Part shown: in pieces, positions 57,896 to 64,000 of the stretch | Numbering within the stretch: the stretch's first letter is position 1 | How the letters are laid out: each line of letters starts with the position of its first letter | From: Sambucus nigra | Lineage: Eukaryota > Streptophyta > Magnoliopsida > Dipsacales > Adoxaceae | Reading direction: 5' to 3' | Assembly (NCBI GenBank): GCA_949130495.1 | Contig: OX422216.1 | Span: 359,872,605-359,936,604, forward strand | Length of the DNA stretch: 64,000 bases | The notes under the pieces: model-generated | Database searches by the model: none | Seen by the model: the letters and a program-made list of their open reading frames with translations, nothing else | Told to the model about the DNA's origin: nothing | Translations under genes and position numbers: made by a program

Positions 57896-59460
57896 AATCT
57901 CCCCCTATGTCTATGCCGGTACGTACATAAAAAATCCGAATTATCAAAAACCAAAATGCCTATAAAAATCTACACTCCCATGAATAAATTTCCAAGACCT
58001 CAAAACTGTTCTTCAATCATCTTCATCAAATCTCAAAGCTTTTCTCATCAGGGTGTGAAACATCATTATCTTCAATCTTTGTACCTACACACATGAGAAA
58101 AAGCAAAATACCTTCGTGACGCATCGAGTTTGAAATGATATAAGAATAAAGCATTAATAAATCAAATCTCCCCCCTAACATGATAATTCTTTCTCCCCCT
58201 TTTTATGATGTCCTCAAATAGACAAATAAGAAGAAAAAAATCAAAACATGGAGTGTCACGACAAAATGCATAGCGAACAAAGATCAAGCTACGCGCATGC
58301 AAAGGGATATCTCATAAATCTCGCAAATTATTTTTCGATTATTCAATTTTTCATACAAAAAATCAAATACAACTTTGAAAAATATGATACAAAAATCACA
58401 CCATGGATTTAAACTTAAACAACCAAGTCATGAAAATGGAATGAATGGGTGTGACCACATTCGATAGGTAAATCAACTCATCAAGCATATGTGCATAATG
58501 CATATGTGTACCCCTAACGAATGAACATCAAAAGTATCCTTAGGTGAAATGATTGTTGAATTTAGATGACATCGTCTTATGCAAATCAACAAATCAAAGA
58601 CAAAATGATTTCCACACAAATAACGTCCAAAAACAATTTAGCGCTTTTTCAAGATTTTCAAGGACGTACAAACCCGTTATAAAATCTCCAACCAAAGTCC
58701 CTCATATATATTTTCTTTTAGAGGTAATCTAAATTCTCAAACTTTGGAGAGTTGGTGCAAAAACCTAAATGGCCCATAATTTTGCATGAATTTCTTTTTG
58801 TTGCCTTTAAATTTTTTCGGGCTCTTTTAAACCTCTTTGGACCCTGGATAATAAAATTCCTCCATTTTTTAGGTCCAATTTAACGGCGGTTTAGTATTCG
58901 CAAAGGCAAAATGAACCTTTCGCAGCCCTTTCCCATTTTCAAACAAAGCACACAAACTCACAAAACGGTTCTTATATGCACAATTTCCTTATCAAAATTT
59001 ATCGCGCTTGGTTCGTTTTAAAGGACAGGATTGAAGTGAAAACACCCAACCAACATGTGATAAGACAAGCACAATAATCAAACAAATCCGTTCATGTGTG
59101 CAATAAAGGAAATCATGAGTAATACATGTAGGAAGTAGCACTAAATTATATCTCAATTATTCCAAACATTGTAAAGCTCATGGATGAATTAACCTATTGT
59201 CTTAAAACACTATCAAATAGTCACACGAAGATAATGAAATGAATTTGTGACTCGGTCCTCCTAAGTGTCCATCCATATATGGTGCAAACAAAATACAAAA
59301 ATGTTTTTGGATTTTTTAAAAAATTTTATCAAAATAAAATCTTTTTGTATTTTTCAATTTTTTTTCAAAAAACAAAAATTTATACAAAAATGATAGATAC
59401 TAGCAATAGGCAAATAATGACATCATGAAAATCATCCTATACTAGTAAAAAAGTCAAACC
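57896..59460 (-). other. Non-coding interior between gag and 3' LTR
   Basis: The polypurine tract is at about 57896-57906 (plus strand AATCTCCCCCT). The remainder is AT-rich; no pol domain seen. Confidence 0.65.
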
Positions 59461-61297
59461 TCAATCATTAGGTGCAGCGGGGTTTTCCAAAGGCGGTGAC
59501 AACTTATGAAAAACCTCCATAAATTCTTGTGAAGTTTTGACTAAAAACTTAACTTGCTCACCTAAATGTGAAAACTCTCTCATGTAGTCGCCAGGAGCAT
59601 GTAAACTATCATGTGTGGGTGCATGTGTGTCAAAAACACATGTAGAAACAAAACATGACACATAACCCAACTTAAAGCAAAATTCCATAAGGTGTCCTAT
59701 CCTTTTGCAATGGGAACGAACATAAATAGGCCTCGGAACACCTCTCTCAAAAACTCTAGAACGCACTTTCCTAATAGGAATGGGACGCCTGGGTGGGTGA
59801 GACTCATGTGAATCTATCACTAAAGTGGGAACCGACTCGGGTGCTAATTGAGAAGTGGATGCACCATCATGACTTATTCCTAAATTCTCACCTTTACCCT
59901 TAAGAACCATCTTTTCAACCTTCTTAGGTGCGTTCTCAAAATTGACTTTGACCTCCCTGGCACGTTCGAGATCACGCTCGAGTTGGGATACATGTGTCGT
60001 CAGCCTAGACAACGTGTTGGTCAAATCACACTTCTCCTTTCTTAAAACCTCCTTCTCTCTCCAAATCTAAAACTCGACGACCTAAATCTCGATTATACTT
60101 CTTTGTTTTCAAGGTCTCTGTGTACAAATCTCTAAAAGCTTTTTGGAGATGACTTTCATCTACACTCTCACTCTCGCTATCTCCCTCACTCGAAGAACAC
60201 AAATCACTATCATCGCTCTCATGTGCACTCTCGTGAGACAAACTGGGTGTCTCACACGACTAGAAAAAGCAACAACCATCCCATGTGCTAAACCTTTATC
60301 GGACTCATCTCCCTCATCACCCTCATCCCCCTCACTATCACTAAGAGTGGCGGGAATAACAGTCTCCTTTCTCTTTTCTCCTTATCCTAGTAGGACACTC
60401 TTTAGCTATGTGCCCTTTGCCCTCACACTCAAAGCACCTGATCTCATCCTCCTTGTCACTATCTTTGGCCTCCACTTTCTTTTTATTTGACTCAAAAAAA
60501 CTCTTTTTATTGGAAGAATTTTCTTTATTCATTTTGAGAAAATTTTTAAAAAATTTCGCAAACAAGGCCATATCAAAATCTTCCTCGGAATCAGACTCAT
60601 AAACATTTTCTTTATTTTTCTTAAAATGAGTCTTTAAAGCAACACCATTATCCTTAGCCTTAATGGTTTTGGGAAACATGCCAATATCATAGGTTTGAAG
60701 ATCTCCTACAAGTTCTTCTAACTTAACTAATTTCTAATTTCCCAAATAGTTCAAAATAGTGACTTTAGGAATAAAACGTTTTGGAAGAGATCTCAAAATA
60801 TTTTTAACGACACGCGTGTTATCAATCAGCTCACCCAAATTAAAACTGGTATTAAAAATGTCCGACAAATGTGCATAAAAATAATCAAAGCATTCAGACT
60901 CACACATGGTGATAGTCTCAAATTGGGTGGCCAAATTTTGTAACTTAGATTCTTTAACCGCGTTCGTACCCTCATGAGTCAATTTGAAAACATCCCAAGC
61001 CTCTTTAGACGTGGTGCACGTCATAATTCGGCAAAACTCATCAGGAGTGATAGATCGAAAAATAGCACTCAAACCACGTGAATTAAATTTAGACATTTTA
61101 TGACCATCTTGAGTCCAGGCTGACACAGGTTTTAAAGAGGAAATATTATCAACAGTGACCGTGGGAGGAGTCCACCCATTTTCGCAAAGGTACCAAACAC
61201 GCTCGTCAATGGCTTTTAAACTAGATTTCATGCTAGCTTTCCAATAGGCATAATTAGACCCGTAAAAAATAGGCATCTGATTATATAAGTGCTCCAT
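59461..61297 (-). pseudogene. Copia-type gag (UBN2 capsid and zinc knuckles)
   Basis: Capsid protein of the element. The minus strand starts MEHLYNQMPIFYGSNYAYWK (61297), then AWDVFKLTHEGTNAVKESKL, FETITMCESECFDYFYAHLS and ILRSLPKRFIPKVTIL, the UBN2 pattern of SIRE-like copia gag. After a stop at 60734 the frame continues: a lysine/glutamate-rich stretch, then a perfect CCHC knuckle CFECEGKGHIAKECP (about 60455-60411), then a serine/glutamate region (60241-60026) and a coiled coil with LERDLERAREVKVNFE (60024 onward). A second knuckle, RSHCKRIGHLMEFC, has lost its first cysteine. It ends NPAAPND at 59461. One stop and two or three frameshifts separate four long open stretches, so decay is mild compared with the other elements here. 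Confidence 0.88.
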
Positions 61298-61394
61298 AGG
61301 AAATATTGAGATTTTTCACAAAACAGATTTAAAAAAAAAAATCAATGTCACACGATTGTGAGAAAAATAGGAATATGCGATAAATTAGCGCAAC

Positions 61395-61411
61395 CCACTC
61401 TCATACCAATT
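61395..61411 (-). other. Primer-binding site of gag-only element
   Basis: In minus sense the sequence next to the LTR end is AATTGGTATGAGAGTGG, close to the iMet site TGGTATCAGAGC. Confidence 0.75.
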
Positions 61412-62433
61412 TGAAAAGTGCGACTATGTGATAATTGATTAAATTAATTCTCAAGTTTCCAATTAAACCTTATTTAATTAGAGTCTATTAATTCAGCCCT
61501 AAACATGCATCTAAGTATGATAAATCTTTCAAACCATGCATGAAAAATAATGACGACCAATATAGGAAAAAGACCCTTTCGGCTAAAAACCTTTTATAAC
61601 ACTTTGAAGAATTCTCAAGACTTTTGACTTACATACAACTTGATAATCGCCCACAAGTGTGTAATGCACAGTGCCTTCATCAAACCTTCAAAGATACGAG
61701 AGACAGCGAAATACCCTCAAGGTGTCGGTTCATCATCTTCGGCTCGTCCACACGCAGAATGACTACGCTCGGTATCCATCGATCAAAGATGGAGATGCCT
61801 TCGCCACAGAGGTTGAACAAAAGCAAAGTTGTTCTTAAACACCAAACAATTCACTAAAGCATATGGGAGTTTTGTGAATTGAAAACCAAAAAGGGATTAA
61901 AACCCTAAAGGAAGAAGGCTAAATAATTCTTCTTTCGCAGTGTTTCTGTTTTGGATAATGTATGGACTTCTTCATGAAAACATTACCAAATAATGAGTAT
62001 TTATAGAAAAACGTGCCACCTCAAAAATAGATCTCGTTCGAACGAGATCAGCATGTCGCTCGAAAAAAGTACAGCTATAGTTCTAACGAGATTGCGCGAC
62101 ATGCTATGTCGCTCGAATGACTGTTGTGAAAAAATTATTATTTTAATGTCCGCTTCAATACTTAGAAAAAATAATCATTCTCAAATTTTGAGGAAAAAGT
62201 CCGCTCCAACACTTCGAAAATATTTTGTAAAAATATCGCACAAGCTTTAAGTGAAAAGTTAAGGTATTAAAAACATAACTTTACCTAAGTACACTTAGCG
62301 GAGTCTTGAATGATGAAAAACTTGAGTAATTCAGATCCGTCTTTGATGTAGATGTCTATTGAATTCTCTTCGAAGGTGTAACGGTATATGACATAATTAA
62401 TTGATAACGGACCTATGAAAATATGTCCTTACA
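61412..62433 (-). repeat. 5' LTR of gag-only element
   Basis: Aligns throughout with 56852-57895, with scattered substitutions and a deletion of about 20 bp in the TCGAACGA repeat region near 62100. Starts (minus) TGTAAGGACATATTTTCATA. Confidence 0.92.
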
Positions 62434-62770
62434 TGGTCTGAGACCTCCGTACTTATATGATTTTAAATAAAAAGTCCTTATCAGGGTACGAAGACCTCCA
62501 TGTGTTGATAATCTTTTGAAAATTTGAAGTCCTTATAGGGGTCTGAGACCTCCAGGCTTATAAGATTTTAAATTTGAAGTCCTTATTAGGGTCCAAAGAC
62601 CTCCGGAACTAGAGGATTTTTTGGAAATTTGAGATCCTTATAAGGGTCTAAGACCTTCGAACATATAAAATTTTAAATTTGAAGTCCTTATAAGGGTAGA
62701 GAGACCTTCGGACTAAGATTTTTTTTCTTGAAATTTAAAGTACTTATAAGGGTTTGATACCTCCGGCTTG
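62434..62770. repeat. Dimeric 105-bp minisatellite, right part
   Basis: GTCTGAGACCTCC-type cores at 62436, 62541, 62646 and 62752, spacing 105, 105 and 106, with GGTCCAAAGACCTCC-type half-units between them. Confidence 0.9.
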
Positions 62771-63219
62771 TTTGCCACAAGATACGACTTAAATCCTTGC
62801 AACTTTAAAGGAGAATTTGTGCCACATTCATCGAAAATAACAAAAAGGACTTCATTTGATTTTATGTTAGCATTAATTACATTATTTATGGCTTAGGACA
62901 AATGATTCCTAATATTTTTGCATCACTCGAACCTCTAGTTGCGGGGTAGTTGTTTTTACCTGGTTGAATTCTCTAAATTCATCGACTCCGTTCCCTTATT
63001 TTTGGGGGGTAGTTCTTACAATGATGATGGTGAATGTAAGTCCTTTGTTGTGACTTCGAAAACTTTCAAATCTTTATAAGGACCTCTGTTGAACATTGGG
63101 GAACATTCAGAGACATATTCTCGTCTTATATAAAGGATATATAGCCTTCTCAGGCTTTTGTATAGATTTTCGTAGACCACCCCTAGACCACTGGTGGTTA
63201 GGAAACCCATTACTAACCT
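62771..63219 (-). other. Decayed sequence next to Tat protease
   Basis: The short minus-strand frame 63210-63016 begins MGFLTTSGLGVVYENLYKSL, which fits the segment following protease in Tat elements. The rest is unassigned. Confidence 0.45.
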
Positions 63220-63620
63220 TCTAGTTGAGGTATCAACATCTAGATCGTCGATTTAAGGTCTTCCCATTATTATAATATAGGCGGAGGGATGTTTTACCAC
63301 TATGAACTTGTTCCAAAGAGTTTTTTAACAATCCTCAGATCCAAGAGTGAGGGGAAGAGTGAAACACCCTATGGAATATGTTATCTCCCCATTGAAGCTG
63401 ATGCGTGGAGTGATATAGGGGTGTATGTGACTTACGTCGACGCCCTCATACTAAAAAGCATCTAAGAAGAGAATATATGCCGAGATTCTAGTGGCATTCA
63501 AAACCCTTTTCATGTTGGCATTCTGGTTATCACTATGATGATGAAAGGATCTTCGTAAGGTACACACATCTTCCTTAAGTCGTCTTCAAGGAAGATTATT
63601 ATAGGAGTGCCCTTGGGGGA
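63220..63620 (-). pseudogene. Tat-like protease, degenerate
   Basis: Minus-strand pieces in order: FLEDDLRKMCVPYEDPFIII, RVLNATRISAYILFLDAF, YITPRISFNGEITYSI, CFTLPLTLGSEDC, LWNKFIVVKHPSAYIIIMGR. They follow the Tat protease pattern (H.DALVI..., VLVD.GSSADIL, TPL.GF.G....G.I.LP, F.VV..PSAYN.ILGRP). The active-site D-G-S-S is replaced by N-A-T-R, and several frameshifts and stops are present, so it is non-functional. It differs in strand and sequence from the protease of the plus-strand Tat element at 28980-29530. Confidence 0.75.
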
Positions 63621-63639
63621 CTAATGGGTAAAAGAGACA

Positions 63640-64000
63640 TGCTTGACCTTTCAACTTATTTTCTCCATACTTTTGAGGTGGGATTTCCTAGCTTTGGCAA
63701 ATACAACTCCTCCAGTTAACCCCCTTCAAATGAAATGAATGTTTATTAATGAGACATTCTCCTTGTAATTACCTTTGTTGTCTTATTGACCTTTGACTTC
63801 CATGGCCATATACTCCTTTTGTTAGCCATTTTGATTATCCCTTTGATAACTTATATTAATCTAAAATAGTTAATAGTGTTATGATTGTGGTCATACTAGA
63901 ATAAACAGTACTTGGACTTGTCTGTCATCATTAGATGTCTTTATGGGCTTAAGCATAAGTAATGAAAAGGTGCAAATCCCCGTGCATATATAAATAATCT
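63640..64000 (-). pseudogene. Tat-like gag C-terminus, degenerate
   Basis: In minus sense about 63930-63840 reads DKSKYCLF..YDHNHNTINY, matching the conserved Tat gag end (K.KYC.FH...GH.T..C). Cysteines beyond the first are lost. It is upstream of the protease fragment on the same strand, as expected, and runs off the window. Confidence 0.6.

Larger units (their letters stand above)
56852..62433 (-). mobile_element. Non-autonomous LTR element with gag only (TR-GAG type)
   Basis: Two direct LTRs (56852-57895, 1044 bp; 61412-62433, 1022 bp) enclose 3.5 kb that carries gag on the minus strand and no protease, integrase or RT. The target duplication is CGGTC/TGGTC (56847-56851 and 62434-62438), one mismatch. 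A TTGGTATGAGAGTGGG primer-binding site (iMet-like) adjoins the right LTR and a GGGGGAGATT polypurine tract adjoins the left LTR, both in minus sense. Plant elements of this class depend on an autonomous partner. The gag resembles copia (UBN2-type) gag. Confidence 0.92.

Noticed and set aside
1..64000. tRNA, rRNA or snRNA genes
   Set aside because: None was recognised. The tRNA-like matches found are retroelement primer-binding sites of only 12-18 bases.

Overview
This window is plant nuclear DNA made almost entirely of nested and decayed transposable elements. The evidence is the set of Ty3/gypsy, Ty1/copia, CACTA and LINE remnants of plant type, the tRNA-iMet primer-binding sites, GT-AG introns and one recognisable plant gene relic. 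The relic resembles the bHLH52/53 family, which suggests a dicot; the species cannot be named from the sequence. I see no intact host gene.

Layout from left to right. (1) 1-5177: 5' part of a minus-strand Ty3/gypsy element (RT, PR, gag, primer-binding site) with a 2.7-kb LTR. (2) 6041-7850: a plus-strand Athila-like gag/PR fragment whose gag part has been copied in inverted orientation into a ~1-kb palindrome. (3) 7851-25441: a 17.6-kb interval bounded by matching CACTA termini. It holds a broken TNP2 transposase and a 13-kb minus-strand Tat/Ogre-like element (10723-23849); the gag of that element is split by a 3585-bp solo LTR with a perfect 5-bp target duplication. (4) 25641-25840: a 5'-truncated LINE tail with a 15-bp target duplication. 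(5) ~26650-30115: a plus-strand Tat-like element (LTR, gag, PR, start of RT), cut inside RT by (6) a second CACTA-like element of about 11.4 kb. That element carries a 7.9-kb satellite array of ~169-bp monomers arranged in an 11-monomer (1849-bp) higher-order repeat.

(7) 43841-44619: a bHLH52/53-like pseudogene on the minus strand with three in-frame stops and several frameshifts. (8) 46364-55804: a complete but decayed copia element with two ~650-bp LTRs and a 5-bp target duplication. Inside it, 49294-52389 is a 3.1-kb insertion with its own 5-bp target duplication; its two ends are the same LTR end (U5) in inverted orientation, and it encloses a three-exon Transposase_28/coiled-coil reading frame. 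(9) 56090-62770: a minisatellite with a 105-bp dimeric period, split by a minus-strand LTR element (56852-62433) that encodes gag but no polymerase. (10) 62771-64000: a decayed minus-strand Tat gag/PR fragment running off the window.

The parts do not form a pathway. They record layered insertion, deletion and tandem amplification, probably in a heterochromatic, low-recombination region. The items most worth a second look are the U5/U5 inverted-LTR element, the higher-order satellite inside CACTA subterminal repeats, the gag palindrome, and the target-duplication-confirmed nested insertions. Coordinates were worked out by eye, so boundaries without a target duplication are approximate.
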